This document shows, piece after piece, positions 1 through 8,418 of a stretch of 64,000 bases of DNA. Source of the stretch: G963668185 sp965237445 (lineage in GTDB: Bacteria; Chloroflexota; Dehalococcoidia; Lucifugimonadales; G963668185); assembly GCA_965237445.1 (NCBI GenBank), contig OZ250142.1, positions 1,922,001 to 1,986,000 on the forward strand, written 5' to 3'. Made by a program: the position numbers and the translations under genes. The stretch's first letter is position 1. Every line of letters starts with the position of its first letter. The notes under the pieces are model-generated. The model did not search any database, was not told the origin of the DNA, and worked only from the letters and a program-made list of their open reading frames with translations.

Positions 1-1263
1 CCGGTACGCGGTGAAGGGCGGCCTGTCGATCCTAATCGCCCAGTTGCTCTTTGGCGGGTCCAGCGCTTGCGTGCCTCTCCCGTCCATGGTCAGCGGATCG
101 TACTCTCCAATGTGGCTGGCCTCGTTGAACTCCCGCACCGTCCGCTCCAGCGCAGCAGCGTCGATGCCCAGCTCACCTGCCAGCTCGGCAACAGAGCCCG
201 CCTTGACAGGCTGCGCGGAGCCGTACCTCTCTTCGATATGTGTCTCTGACCTGCCATCGAAGATCTGAAACGCCACGCCTTCCCTCTCCCGCATAATGCG
301 CCGCCCCATGTCCACGAACGTCTGCTCAGCAAAGCCCGCTCCCTCGTCCGTAAAGCGCCGCCCGTCCAGGTTCACTGTGATGCCCAGCGGGTAAGCGCGG
401 CGCGGCATCGCGTTCACCACCGCAAGCTCGCCGGTTGCGGGCGCACCCGCGTCGATAGGAGTGCAGTGGCAGTCGTCCCACTCTCCCGCAGGACTGGCGC
501 CCACTTCGAGGCCTGCGCGGTGGCCGTCTCCCGTATTGTGGCGCGACCCTCGGACCTTCGCCTTCGGCCAGTTCGCCCCCATGTGCTCGCCCCGCATCGA
601 CGCGTTCGCCTCGAATCCGCCGCACGCCAGCACCACTCCTCGCGCCTCCAGCTCATGCGGTCCGTCCGCATCTATTGCCTCGACGCCCCGCACGTCTCCT
701 CCGGGCGAGCGCAGCAGTCGCGCCATCTTGGTCTCGTAGAAGATGTCTATCCCGGCTTGACGCGCCGCGCGAGTCAGCATCTGCACCAGGCCGGCACCCG
801 ACCCCTTTGCCGCCAGTCCCACCGCGTTCGGTATGGTCGAAGGGGGCCTGCCGCCTGCCGTCCTCTTCGCGCCTAGCTCCCACTCCACGCCCCTCGAGGC
901 CATCCACTCCACCGTCGGCCTGGACTCTGCAATGATTGTCTCCATGAGATGTCGTGCCGTTTCGCCCTTGGTAACGGTCGTCAGATGGTTGCGGAAGTCG
1001 GCGGCAGTGTAGGGTCCCATCTGGATACGTTCCGCCTCGGCCTCAGTGATGCTGGGCGCAAGCTCCCGCAGGTCGCCGATGCCATCGTGAGTGAACCTGA
1101 ACCCGCCGCCCGTGAACGGGCAGTTCCCACCCTGCTCGGAAGGGGGTGCCTTCTCAAGCACCGCCACGCTGACGCCGTGGTCGCGAGCCGACAGCGCGGC
1201 ACATAGGGCGGCGTTGCCTGCTCCGATCACTATCACGTCATACCGAGTGCTGCTATTGGTCAA
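1..1263 (-). CDS. FAD-dependent oxidoreductase, TcuA/fumarate reductase flavoprotein-like (partial, C-terminus off the window)
   Basis: The minus strand stays open from a TTG start at 1263 to the window edge (about 421 codons seen). The N-terminus carries a Rossmann dinucleotide-binding fold (YDVIVIGAGNAALCAAL) followed by VLEKAP, the usual FAD-binding beta-alpha-beta unit. Further on are a GGG-F loop, a VLACGGFEAN segment and YPLGITVNLDGRRFTDEG, all typical of the succinate dehydrogenase/fumarate reductase flavoprotein superfamily, and closest by eye to tricarballylate dehydrogenase (TcuA) and related FAD-binding proteins. The TTG start is chosen because the family begins a few residues before the GxGxxA motif and an AGG lies about 8 bases upstream. 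The substrate cannot be told from the sequence. No partner gene is visible here because the 3' side is cut off. Confidence 0.8.
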   Translation of the reverse strand, partial: MTNSSTRYDVIVIGAGNAALCAALSARDHGVSVAVLEKAPPSEQGGNCPFTGGGFRFTHDGIGDLRELAPSITEAEAERIQMGPYTAADFRNHLTTVTKGETARHLMETIIAESRPTVEWMASRGVEWELGAKRTAGGRPPSTIPNAVGLAAKGSGAGLVQMLTRAARQAGIDIFYETKMARLLRSPGGDVRGVEAIDADGPHELEARGVVLACGGFEANASMRGEHMGANWPKAKVRGSRHNTGDGHRAGLEVGASPAGEWDDCHCTPIDAGAPATGELAVVNAMPRRAYPLGITVNLDGRRFTDEGAGFAEQTFVDMGRRIMREREGVAFQIFDGRSETHIEERYGSAQPVKAGSVAELAGELGIDAAALERTVREFNEASHIGEYDPLTMDGRGTQALDPPKSNWAIRIDRPPFTAYR

Positions 1264-1412
1264 CGGAAGTTGCCTGCGAGAAGGGCTGGTTCGGTGGGGG
1301 TCAGTATATCTGACAGTGGCGATGCGGTGCCGGTTCGGTCGACGACGCTGGCATGCCGCGTCGTCCTCATATCGATTATAGTTCTGGTAGCGTGGTGAAG
1401 AGTTGCGCGCCC

Positions 1413-1483
1413 TGCCCGGTGGTGTAGAGGTAGCACAAAGGACTTTGGCTCCTTTGACCCAGGTTCGAATCCTGGCCGGGCAG
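1413..1483 (+). tRNA. tRNA-Gln (anticodon TTG)
   Basis: A full cloverleaf can be drawn: a 7-bp acceptor stem TGCCCGG/CCGGGCA, D-arm GTGTAGAGGTAGCAC, an anticodon stem AAGGA/TCCTT around loop CTTTGGC (anticodon TTG), and a T-arm CCAGG-TTCGAAT-CCTGG. The discriminator is G. CCA is not encoded (CCT follows). Confidence 0.93.
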
Positions 1484-1937
1484 CCTCACCTTTACGTATA
1501 TAGCTATGAATAGCGAATTACGTTGTCTGAGGTATCACTTTGGGCATCACAACGAGATTCAGGCGTTCAAGGATACAAAACGGTTGGAATACCGAGCTAT
1601 GGTAGGCAACCAACATTCACTCAGACGGTAAAACCGATAAGGCTCGGAGAAGCAAAGAGGGCTATGGAGCTGGGGGGAACAATAATTAGCTATAAATTGG
1701 CCCTACAGCGAAGCTACTTCCCACACTCGTTACCACAAGAGCAATGATATCAACGGAGAAGCTACGACACCACTCGAACGGCAAACCTCAATCCGGTTGA
1801 AGGGCCACGACGGTTCATGATACTCCCAGTTCGAGTCTCCCCTAGTGGGCCTGCCATTCTCGGGACAGTACCTGTCGTCCAGGGAAGCGACAAGCTTGGC
1901 GAAATCGAATTGCTCGTCTCTCTGGAGTACATATTCT
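1484..1937. other. Intergenic, no supported gene
   Basis: The 454 bases between tRNA-Gln and the CDP-alcohol transferase hold only short unconvincing ORFs (for example a 74-codon frame from 1523) with no recognisable motif. No clear terminator or repeat was seen. Confidence 0.5.
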
Positions 1938-2546
1938 TCAGGAATGGCTTCGCGCCACTGCCAACCGCCAGAGGACCACGCCGTTTGACAGGGCTGCGAT
2001 CAGTGCCAGACATGCCAGCCCCTGCCCGGAGACGGCCCCGATCACCACAATCAACAGCCGCGCGTCCCTGGATGCCAGGTGCCCGGCTACTCCACGGAAA
2101 GTGAACCCCAAAGAGGCCTCCGCCCGCGCCCGGCTGTAGCTGATCATCAACGCGCCTACGATAGCCAACACGCCGATGATGGCCGTAGACTCGGAGGACA
2201 GCCAGCCTTCGAAGGTAATGGACCAGTACGTCAGCCCTCCAAGGATGGCAACGTCGGAGTATCGGTCGAGAAGCGCGTCCAAGAAGCCGCCGAACCGTGT
2301 GGCCATGCGCTTGCGGCGCGCCAGGTCTCCGTCTACACCGTCAACGATTGAAGACGCATGAACGGCTACGCCTGCCCATAGAGGATGGTCATTGAGGAAT
2401 AACGCAAGCGATCCCAGCGCGATGAATAAACTGAACAGAGAGACCTGGTTAGGGGTTACCGGAGTGTGAGCCAGCAATCCGGCAATGGGCCGGGAACATC
2501 TCCGATTGAGGTGGCGGGAGACAAAGCCGTCATGCGCAACGGTCAA
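1938..2546 (-). CDS. CDP-alcohol phosphatidyltransferase family protein (inositol-phosphate phosphotransferase type)
   Basis: An integral membrane enzyme of about 202 residues. The family signature D-x2-D-G-x2-A-R-x8-G-x3-D-x3-D is complete at roughly residues 69-94 (DGVDGDLAR, then GGFLDALLDRYSD), and several hydrophobic segments follow. The opening DGFVSRHLNRRCSRPIAGLLAHTPVTPNQVS resembles the phosphotransferase half of bifunctional inositol-1-P cytidylyltransferase/di-myo-inositol-phosphate-phosphate synthases. The TTG start at 2546 is preferred over an ATG 29 codons upstream: it overlaps the stop of the upstream gene (TTGA), has GGAG 8 bases before it, and fits where homology begins. It is translationally coupled to the cytidylyltransferase. 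Likely product: a phosphodiester of inositol, either a lipid headgroup or a compatible solute (inference). Confidence 0.82.
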   Translation of the reverse strand: MTVAHDGFVSRHLNRRCSRPIAGLLAHTPVTPNQVSLFSLFIALGSLALFLNDHPLWAGVAVHASSIVDGVDGDLARRKRMATRFGGFLDALLDRYSDVAILGGLTYWSITFEGWLSSESTAIIGVLAIVGALMISYSRARAEASLGFTFRGVAGHLASRDARLLIVVIGAVSGQGLACLALIAALSNGVVLWRLAVARSHS

Positions 2547-3265
2547 AGCACAGTCTCCGCCAGAACCGTCTTGGCATGGCGAAGGTCTTTCCATGTGTCC
2601 ACGTCTGTCCAGAAACATCCGGAGATGTCGCACGCAGAGAGGCGATATCCGTGACTGATCATCCAGGTAACGGCCTCGCTGATCTGATACTCATCTCGTT
2701 GAACGCACGTCACTGCATCGATGGCTTCGTAGATGGCTGGAGTGAGCCGGAACACACCGGCGTCGACGCCGTCCGATTCACGTAAGTGTTTCCCTATGCG
2801 ATAGATGTCGCCTCCTGAGTCCACGCACACTCGGGTAGCCTCTTCGATGTCGTAGATATCCGGGCTGAAATCAACAGCCAGTGCACTGGAATCGGTTGTG
2901 GTCGCAAGCATCCTTGATAGCAGTTCAGAAGAGACCATGTGGTCTCCCATGGAAAGCAAGAACGGGTCTTCCTGAGTGTAGGCCTTTGCGGTGTAAAGGG
3001 AGATAGCGTTTCCCTCTTCGTGCCGGGGGTTGGACAGGTACTCGATACGGATGCCGTGGCGGGCGCCGTCGCCGCTGTAGTCTCGCAGCAACTCGCCACG
3101 ATAGCCAACAACCATTGCAACGTCCCTGATCCCTGCCTTGCCAAACGCCTCCAGGGTGTAGTCTATGACCGCACGGTTTCCTATGCGAAGCAGGAGCTTG
3201 TGGCGGCCCCCTTCGCCCAGAGCAAATCGGCTCCCGTTTCCTGCGGCTACGATGACGCCCTTCAT
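2543..3265 (-). CDS. NTP transferase, probable CTP:inositol-1-phosphate cytidylyltransferase
   Basis: About 240 residues of the nucleotidyltransferase (Rossmann-like) fold. The N-terminus MKGVIVAAGNGSRF is the glycine-rich nucleotide loop, HKLLLRIGNRAVIDYTLE is the usual second block, LLSMGDHM is the metal-binding loop and FWTDVDTWKDL the closing motif. The ATG at 3265 is chosen because AAGGA lies 8 bases upstream; the frame extends 17 codons further but without a site. It is followed with a 4-base overlap by the CDP-alcohol transferase, so together they correspond to the two halves of the fused IPCT-DIPPS enzyme known in other prokaryotes. Substrate assignment (inositol-1-phosphate) rests on this pairing and is not proven by residues I can name. 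Confidence 0.78.
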   Translation of the reverse strand: MKGVIVAAGNGSRFALGEGGRHKLLLRIGNRAVIDYTLEAFGKAGIRDVAMVVGYRGELLRDYSGDGARHGIRIEYLSNPRHEEGNAISLYTAKAYTQEDPFLLSMGDHMVSSELLSRMLATTTDSSALAVDFSPDIYDIEEATRVCVDSGGDIYRIGKHLRESDGVDAGVFRLTPAIYEAIDAVTCVQRDEYQISEAVTWMISHGYRLSACDISGCFWTDVDTWKDLRHAKTVLAETVL

Positions 3266-3617
3266 GTAAATTCCTTTATAGAAGCAGCTATTGACGTGCG
3301 GCTGCCGAGATTCCACGGTGTACCCTAAACGACCTCGCCATGGACGGGCCGAAACACACGCGAAGCGGAAGGTTATCGAATCGGCGGACTGCCGCCTTGC
3401 TACAGGTAGCCGTTCAGTCTTCGTGAGATAAGAGTAGAGTCCTCTACTTCAGGAGTGCGAACACTGCCGTGAATAGAGTGTTCACATTGAACGGCTCTAA
3501 GGAGAGATCGCCTCAACTCCGGGCTGTTGCTGTTACAGCGGTGCGGTTGTTTGAGCCGTAGACGAGGCCAGAGGGCCCCTCCCGACACGAGAGGACCTCT
3601 TCAATTCACCGCCTGTA
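3266..3617. other. Intergenic between inositol operon and IS66
   Basis: About 350 bases containing the promoter side of the minus-strand inositol operon. No gene or repeat seen. The IS66 target duplication begins at 3618. Confidence 0.5.
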
Positions 3618-3625
3618 AATGAGGC

Positions 3626-5060
3626 GTAACTGTTCACGTTTGGTGAGTTGAGTGGTGGAAACGGTGTTGGGAGACTGCTAGCACTTGTGGTGTTGGCTGT
3701 GTCATACAACGGGTGTGGACACCGAAGTTGACCTCAGCGCCGCCAGTCGGGAGGAGTTGCTGGGGATCATTGCCAGCCAGCAGGCTGTCATCGCCGAGTT
3801 GCAGCGCCTTGTGGAGGAGTTGCAGGGGCGATTGACCGCTAGCAGTCGGCCGCGAGGGATGCCCGGCAACAAGATCTCCACAAGGCGCAGTGCCCGTAGG
3901 GAGAGCAAGCCGAGGAAGTCCAGGTCCCGGGGTTTCGGTCGCCGTCGCATGGAGCCGACCGACCGCCTGGAGCATGCGTTGGAGGCCTGCCCCGATTGCG
4001 GGACGCCTTTGGATGGGGGATGGACACACCGGACACGGGAGGTGATCGACATCCCCGAGTCGACGCCGCGAGTGACAGAGCACGTGGTGATCGCACGCAA
4101 CTGCCCGGTGTGCAGCAAGCGGCGGTTGCCGAGGCTGGAGTTGGGCGGCGTGGCGTTGGGCCGTCAGCGGCTGGGAATCAACCTGATGAGCCTGGTGGTG
4201 ACGCTCAGAGAGCGGGCCAGGCTGCCGATACGTACGATCCAGTGGTACCTGCGGACGGTTCACGGGTTGGAGCTGAGCGCAGGTGGGATAGTGAGAGTGA
4301 TCCACAGTGCGTCCGAGGCGGCGCGGCGGTCTGTGGCCGAGGTGGTGCGCCGAATCCGTGCCAGCCCGGTGGTCTTCGCCGATGAGACCGGCTGGCGACA
4401 GGACGGTGTGAACGGGTTCGTCTGGACGTTCAGCACTCCGTACGAGAGATACTTCGTGAGGCGCAACCGCAGCAGGCAGGTGGTCGACGAGGTCTTGGGA
4501 AATGAGTTCGGTGGAGTGCTGGTAAGCGACTTCTACGCCGCCAACAACCATTACTCAGGACTCAAGCAGCGGTGCTGGGCGCACCTTCTGCGTGACATCC
4601 ATGACCTAAGGGTGATGCACCCCGATGACGAGGGCGTGGCGCTCTGGGCGTCCGCGGTAGAGGACATTTACACAGAGGCAAGGCAGTTCAGCCATGCCGA
4701 CGCTCGGAAGCGTAGTGCGGCCCGGCGGCGGTTGGAACACAAGCTGCTGGCACTGTGCAGACCGTATGTCGACGACGCGTCTGCGGTGCAGCGCAAGCTG
4801 TGCCGGCGGATCGAGCGGTTCATCAAGGAGTTGTTCGTGTTCGTCGCGGAGCCGTATGTGCCATCGGACAACAACGCCGCTGAGCGCAGCCTGCGGCACC
4901 TGGTGGTCAGCCGCAAGATCAGTGGCGGGACCCGCTCAACACGTGGCACAGAAAGCATGATGACCCTTGCCTCGCTGTTCGGCACCTGGCATGCACGGGG
5001 ACTCAACCCACTGGTCGCTTGCCGCCAACTTCTCGCTTCTCATCAACTCTGAACTGTTAC
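3626..5060 (+). mobile_element. Complete IS66-family insertion sequence with 8-bp target duplication
   Basis: Imperfect terminal inverted repeats: left GTAACTGTTCACGTTTGG from 3626, right (reverse complement) GTAACAGTTCAGAGTTGA from 5060. Immediately outside both ends is the same 8-mer AATGAGGC (3618-3625 and 5061-5068). An 8-bp target duplication is the hallmark of IS66. Only one ORF (the DDE transposase) is present, as in the short IS66 subgroup without tnpA/tnpB accessory genes. The element lies 3' of the RRM gene and misses its stop codon by a few bases. Confidence 0.9.
3685..5052 (+). CDS. IS66 family transposase
   Basis: 455 residues. After a short coiled-coil (residues ~20-50) come a basic linker, a zinc-finger-like CPDCGTPL...CPVCSKR segment (residues ~100-150) and the DDE core: VFADETGWR (first Asp), LVSDFYAANNHY (second Asp), and SDNNAAERSLRHLVVSRKISGGTRS with the catalytic Glu. 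These motifs are diagnostic of DDE_Tnp_IS66. The frame is complete, ends 8 bases before the right inverted repeat tip, and uses a TTG start at 3685 or a downstream GTG (VDTEVDL). The intact ORF plus target duplication suggests recent insertion. Confidence 0.93.
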   Translation: MWCWLCHTTGVDTEVDLSAASREELLGIIASQQAVIAELQRLVEELQGRLTASSRPRGMPGNKISTRRSARRESKPRKSRSRGFGRRRMEPTDRLEHALEACPDCGTPLDGGWTHRTREVIDIPESTPRVTEHVVIARNCPVCSKRRLPRLELGGVALGRQRLGINLMSLVVTLRERARLPIRTIQWYLRTVHGLELSAGGIVRVIHSASEAARRSVAEVVRRIRASPVVFADETGWRQDGVNGFVWTFSTPYERYFVRRNRSRQVVDEVLGNEFGGVLVSDFYAANNHYSGLKQRCWAHLLRDIHDLRVMHPDDEGVALWASAVEDIYTEARQFSHADARKRSAARRRLEHKLLALCRPYVDDASAVQRKLCRRIERFIKELFVFVAEPYVPSDNNAAERSLRHLVVSRKISGGTRSTRGTESMMTLASLFGTWHARGLNPLVACRQLLASHQL

Positions 5061-5071
5061 AATGAGGCAGT

Positions 5072-5350
5072 TTACCAGGAACGGCCAGCGTTCGAGCGTG
5101 CCCTGTCGGGGCGAGGCTTCGCCTGGTTTACCGTCAAACTGCGGCCGTCTAGTGCGGTACCGTTGAGTGCCTGAATGGCTGCCTGGGCAGCGTCGTCATC
5201 CGAGATCTCGACGAAACCGAAGCCGCGAGATCGTCCGCTGTCGCGGTCGGTGATGGCGGTCGCCTCGCGGACCGTACCGAAGGGCGTAAAGGCATTGCGT
5301 AGCCCTTCATCCCCTGTGTTGAAGCTGAGATTGCCAACATAGATTTTCAT
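5072..5350 (-). CDS. RNA-binding protein with a single RRM domain
   Basis: 92 residues, nearly all RRM. RNP2 is KIYVGNL at residues 2-8 and RNP1 is RGFGFVEI at about residues 42-49. A short basic tail follows (RPDRARSNAGRSW). AAGGAG sits 8 bases before the ATG. Proteins of this size are the bacterial Rbp type, often cold-induced and acting on RNA in the cytoplasm; the target is unknown. A long upstream leader without ORFs (5351-5540) could be regulatory, as is usual for cold-shock RRM genes, but no element can be named. Confidence 0.9.
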   Translation of the reverse strand: MKIYVGNLSFNTGDEGLRNAFTPFGTVREATAITDRDSGRSRGFGFVEISDDDAAQAAIQALNGTALDGRSLTVNQAKPRPDRARSNAGRSW

Positions 5351-5558
5351 AAACGGTTCTCCTTCAATGATGTATCCGTAGACTGCCGGAGGAACCGCAG
5401 GCGCTCAGCGTGTCGGCCCGAGGGGGGCAGAGGCAACTCAAGAGATCTCTAGACCGCCCTATGTACACTATTTCACAAACACGAGATAGTCACTGTGCTC
5501 AATGTAGCTGTCCGGAGTTGACTAAACGGAACTGAAGAGTGCCGGTGCCAGTTCTTGG

Positions 5559-5942
5559 GTGGCAGGTCAGTGCGGACCATCTACCAGCAGCCGTCACCCG
5601 AGGAGGTCCACGGGCAGCACCTGCGCAGCCTGGGAGATGCTCGACGAGCGCTTCCCCCAGGCTGCGGAACCACTGGCCGACGTGGGCCCGGAAATCCTCG
5701 CCTTCACCTGCTTCCCCGTGGCCCACTGGAGCCAGGTCCGGTCGAACAACCCGCAGGAGCGCCTCACCAAGGAGATCAGACGGCGGACTGACGTGGTTGG
5801 CGTCTTCCCCAGCCGCCCTGCGGTCCGGCGACTCATCGGGGCAGCCCTGGCCGAATAGCACGACGAGTGGCAAGTCGTCCGACGGTATCTGCCCGCTCTT
5901 GCTGTCGCTGTCGGCGGTCAGTACAGCATGGAGACATCAATG
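5559..5942 (+). pseudogene. IS256 (mutator) family transposase, C-terminal remnant with in-frame TAG
   Basis: The frame reads MLDERFPQAAEPLADVGPEILAF, then FPVAHWSQVRSNNPQERLTK and EIRRRTDVVGVFPSRPAVRRLIGAALAE. This is the conserved C-terminal block of IS256 transposases, including SNNPxERLNKEIRRRTDVVGIFP. A TAG at 5856-5858 replaces the codon after LAE (normally Gln), and the same frame continues HDEWQVVRRYL, which is the expected family sequence. The catalytic N-terminal two thirds are missing and no terminal repeats were seen. Confidence 0.85.
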
Positions 5943-6134
5943 ATTCTGCTCGCAGGAGGGCAGCCTGATCAATCAGCGAGGGTGACTCTCTTACACCACT
6001 GGACGGGACGTGATCCGGCGTGCTCCCGTTTTGTACCCGGGGCCAACGAGATCAGTAGCGGTCATTCCGGGCACATCATCCTTGACGTTGTTCACCAGGC
6101 ATGAACAAGCAACCGTGCACTCCCCCGCTGATAC
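5943..6134. other. Intergenic downstream of IS256 remnant
   Basis: No gene or repeat recognised. Confidence 0.4.
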
Positions 6135-6177
6135 GGCTGAGGCCCCTGAGAGGCGGAGCTGTCCCTGTGCCTCAGCC
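6135..6177 (-). terminator. Possible terminator hairpin after cysN
   Basis: GGCTGAGGC (6135-6143) and GCCTCAGCC (6169-6177) form a 9-bp stem that overlaps the cysN stop codon. There is no T-run, so a factor-dependent or weak terminator at best. Confidence 0.35.
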
Positions 6178-7517
6178 TAGCGCTGTCCCGTGGGAACGGA
6201 GAACGCGAATCGAGGCTGGCCAATCATTCCCGCAGCGACGGTGGAGTTGGTTCCTTCGTCAATGAGGATGAAACTGCCGGTGACGCGGTTGCTGGTGTAG
6301 TCGTCGACCGCCAACGGTGCGCTGACCTTGAACTTGACGCGACCGATCTCGTTTAGCCGCAGCGAATCCGCATCCGTTTCGCCGGTGAGCGACGTGATGC
6401 TGAACAGTGACACGAGGTCGGTGACCACTGCCTTCGCCGATCGCGTGGTGTGCTTGATACGGTACACGTCACCGGGGCGAAGCGCGGTGCGCTCGTCCAT
6501 CCAGCAGACGACTGCGTCGAGCTCCTGGGTCATCGCCGGCCCGTTGTCCGCTCCACAGATCATCTCCCCGCGAGTAACGTCGAGGTCGTCGGCAATCTGG
6601 ACGGTGACGGCGTCGGGAGCGCACGCCTCCTCCACGGAGCCCCAAGGCGCTTCGATGTTCGTGATGGCGCTCTCCATGCCGGAGGGCATAATGCGCACTC
6701 GCTGGCCCACGTACAGGACACCCGACGCGACGCTCCCCGCATAGCCACGGTAGTCGTGGTACTCCTCGCGGTGGGGGCGGACGACGTATTGAACGGGCAT
6801 TCTCAATGGCAGGGTATCGAGTCCTTCACGCACCGGAAGGCTTTCGAGGTGGGCCAGCAGCGGGCCACCCTGGTACCAAGGGATGTTAGCCGACGGCTCG
6901 ACCACGTTGTCTCCGTAAAGCGCCGACATGGGGATGAAGGTCGCATCGCCCACATCGAGCCGCGCCAATAGAGGAGTGAACTCGGAACGGACTGCTTCGT
7001 AGGCCCGCTCCTCATAGCCAACGAGGTCCATCTTGTTGACACAAACGGTGATGTGATCGATGCCTAACAACGAGGCGATGACAGCGTGGCGGCGTGATTG
7101 CTCCACCACGCCGTTGCGCGCATCGACCATGATGAGCACCGCCTCGGCGGTGGACGCCCCTGTGATCTTGTTGCGCGTGTATTGCACATGCCCCGGCGTG
7201 TCTGCCAGGATGAACTTGCGCGTTTGAGTGGAGAAGTAGCGATAGGCAACGTCGATGGTGATGCCCTGCTCCCGTTCGGCGCGCAGGCCGTCGGTGACGA
7301 GAGCGAGGTTCACGTAGTCGCTGCGGTGGCGCCGGCTGGCATCCTCGACGGCGGCGAGTACGTCATCGTCTAGGGCATTCGAGTCATACAGCAGACGACC
7401 GATGAGCGTGCTCTTGCCGTCGTCCACGGATCCGGCGGTGGCTATGCGGAGGAGGTCGATGCTAGAAATACCCCTCGCGCTTGCGGTCTTCCATCGCTGC
7501 CTCGGAGGTCCGGTCAT
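6177..7517 (-). CDS. cysN: Sulfate adenylyltransferase subunit 1 (GTPase subunit)
   Basis: 446 residues. Translation-factor GTPase motifs: P-loop GSVDDGKST at residues 29-37, GITIDVAYRYF (G2 region), DTPGH (G3) and NKMD (G4). The C-terminal half is an EF-Tu-like beta-barrel region (YRGYAGSVASGVLYVGQRV, PLAVDDYTSNRVTGSFILID). CysN couples GTP hydrolysis to sulfate activation by CysD, giving adenylyl sulfate (APS) in the cytoplasm. The length matches stand-alone CysN; there is no APS kinase (CysC) fusion, which fits an APS-reducing pathway. Its start lies inside the 3' end of cysD (56-base overlap), so the two are coupled. It is the last gene of the cysH-cysD-cysN operon. Confidence 0.95.
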   Translation of the reverse strand: MTGPPRQRWKTASARGISSIDLLRIATAGSVDDGKSTLIGRLLYDSNALDDDVLAAVEDASRRHRSDYVNLALVTDGLRAEREQGITIDVAYRYFSTQTRKFILADTPGHVQYTRNKITGASTAEAVLIMVDARNGVVEQSRRHAVIASLLGIDHITVCVNKMDLVGYEERAYEAVRSEFTPLLARLDVGDATFIPMSALYGDNVVEPSANIPWYQGGPLLAHLESLPVREGLDTLPLRMPVQYVVRPHREEYHDYRGYAGSVASGVLYVGQRVRIMPSGMESAITNIEAPWGSVEEACAPDAVTVQIADDLDVTRGEMICGADNGPAMTQELDAVVCWMDERTALRPGDVYRIKHTTRSAKAVVTDLVSLFSITSLTGETDADSLRLNEIGRVKFKVSAPLAVDDYTSNRVTGSFILIDEGTNSTVAAGMIGQPRFAFSVPTGQR

Positions 7518-8418
7518 CAGCCCGCGTCGCGCCGCGCTCGGAGATGCGGGTCGTGAGCGTTTCGGCGATTACTGCTTCGGGTGTGGCAGCCTCTGACGGT
7601 ACGGCTGCTGTGGAAGTCATGTCACCGACGGTGCGGAAACGCACGCTGCGGACGACCACCGGCTCGCCACGCAGCGGCTGCATCACCGGCGATAGCGCCA
7701 TGAGCATCCCGTCATGCTCAAATACCTCGCGCTGGTGACCATAGTAGATTTCGGGCAGGTCGATGCTCTCTTCGGCTATGTAGCGCCAGATGTCCAGCTC
7801 CGTCCAGTTGGAGAGCGGGAAGACGCGCAAGTGCTGGCCCAAGCCAATGCTGCCGTTGTAGAGGTCCCAGACCTCTGGGCGCTGATTTTGTGGATCCCAC
7901 TGGCCGAATTCGTCGCGCACGGAGTACACACGCTCCTTGGCGCGTGATCGCTCCTCATCGCGCCGCGCACCGCCGAAAACCGCGGTGAACTTCCCTTGGC
8001 GAAGGGTTTCCAGCAGCACTGGTGTCTGCATGCGGTTGCGAGGGGAATCAGGGCGCGAGGGAGTCGGAACACGCCCAGAGGCAATGGCGTCGTCAACCGA
8101 GCCCACCACTAGGTCCACGCCAAGCCGCTCGACGACGCGATCGCGGAAAGCGATGACCTCGGGAAAGTTGTGGCCGGTGTCGATGTGGATCACAGGGAAC
8201 GGTAGATGGGCAGGTCGGAGCGCCTTGACGGCGAGATGCAAGAGCACGGCCGAGTCTTTGCCACCGGAGAAGAGCAGGCCTGGCCGGTCGAACTCCGCGA
8301 CCACTTCCCGAATGATGTGGACTGCTTCCGACTCAAGGGTACGGAGATGCCTGGACTCGGAGTACAGGTCAAGGAGAAGATCTTGGGTTGTCATTGTTAG
8401 TTCGCTAGTTGCGGTCAT
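7462..8418 (-). CDS. cysD: Sulfate adenylyltransferase subunit 2 (PP-loop ATP pyrophosphatase)
   Basis: About 318 residues. The PP-loop SGGKDS is at residues 51-56. VIHIDTGHNFPEVI, FTAVFGGARRDEERSRAKER and PLSNWTELDIWRYI are the usual CysD blocks, and the C-terminus MEDRKREGYF is the family's terminal signature. It forms the adenylyltransferase complex with CysN. The start at 8418 is used because its ATG overlaps the cysH stop (ATGA), making cysH-cysD translationally coupled. An unusual Ala/Thr/Glu-rich stretch near residues 270-300 extends the tail before the terminal signature. Confidence 0.95.
   Translation of the reverse strand: MTATSELTMTTQDLLLDLYSESRHLRTLESEAVHIIREVVAEFDRPGLLFSGGKDSAVLLHLAVKALRPAHLPFPVIHIDTGHNFPEVIAFRDRVVERLGVDLVVGSVDDAIASGRVPTPSRPDSPRNRMQTPVLLETLRQGKFTAVFGGARRDEERSRAKERVYSVRDEFGQWDPQNQRPEVWDLYNGSIGLGQHLRVFPLSNWTELDIWRYIAEESIDLPEIYYGHQREVFEHDGMLMALSPVMQPLRGEPVVVRSVRFRTVGDMTSTAAVPSEAATPEAVIAETLTTRISERGATRADDRTSEAAMEDRKREGYF

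Noticed and set aside
5541..5870. Alternative plus- and minus-strand frames over the IS256 remnant
   Set aside because: Only the frame from 5559 shows the IS256 signature; the others are shadows.
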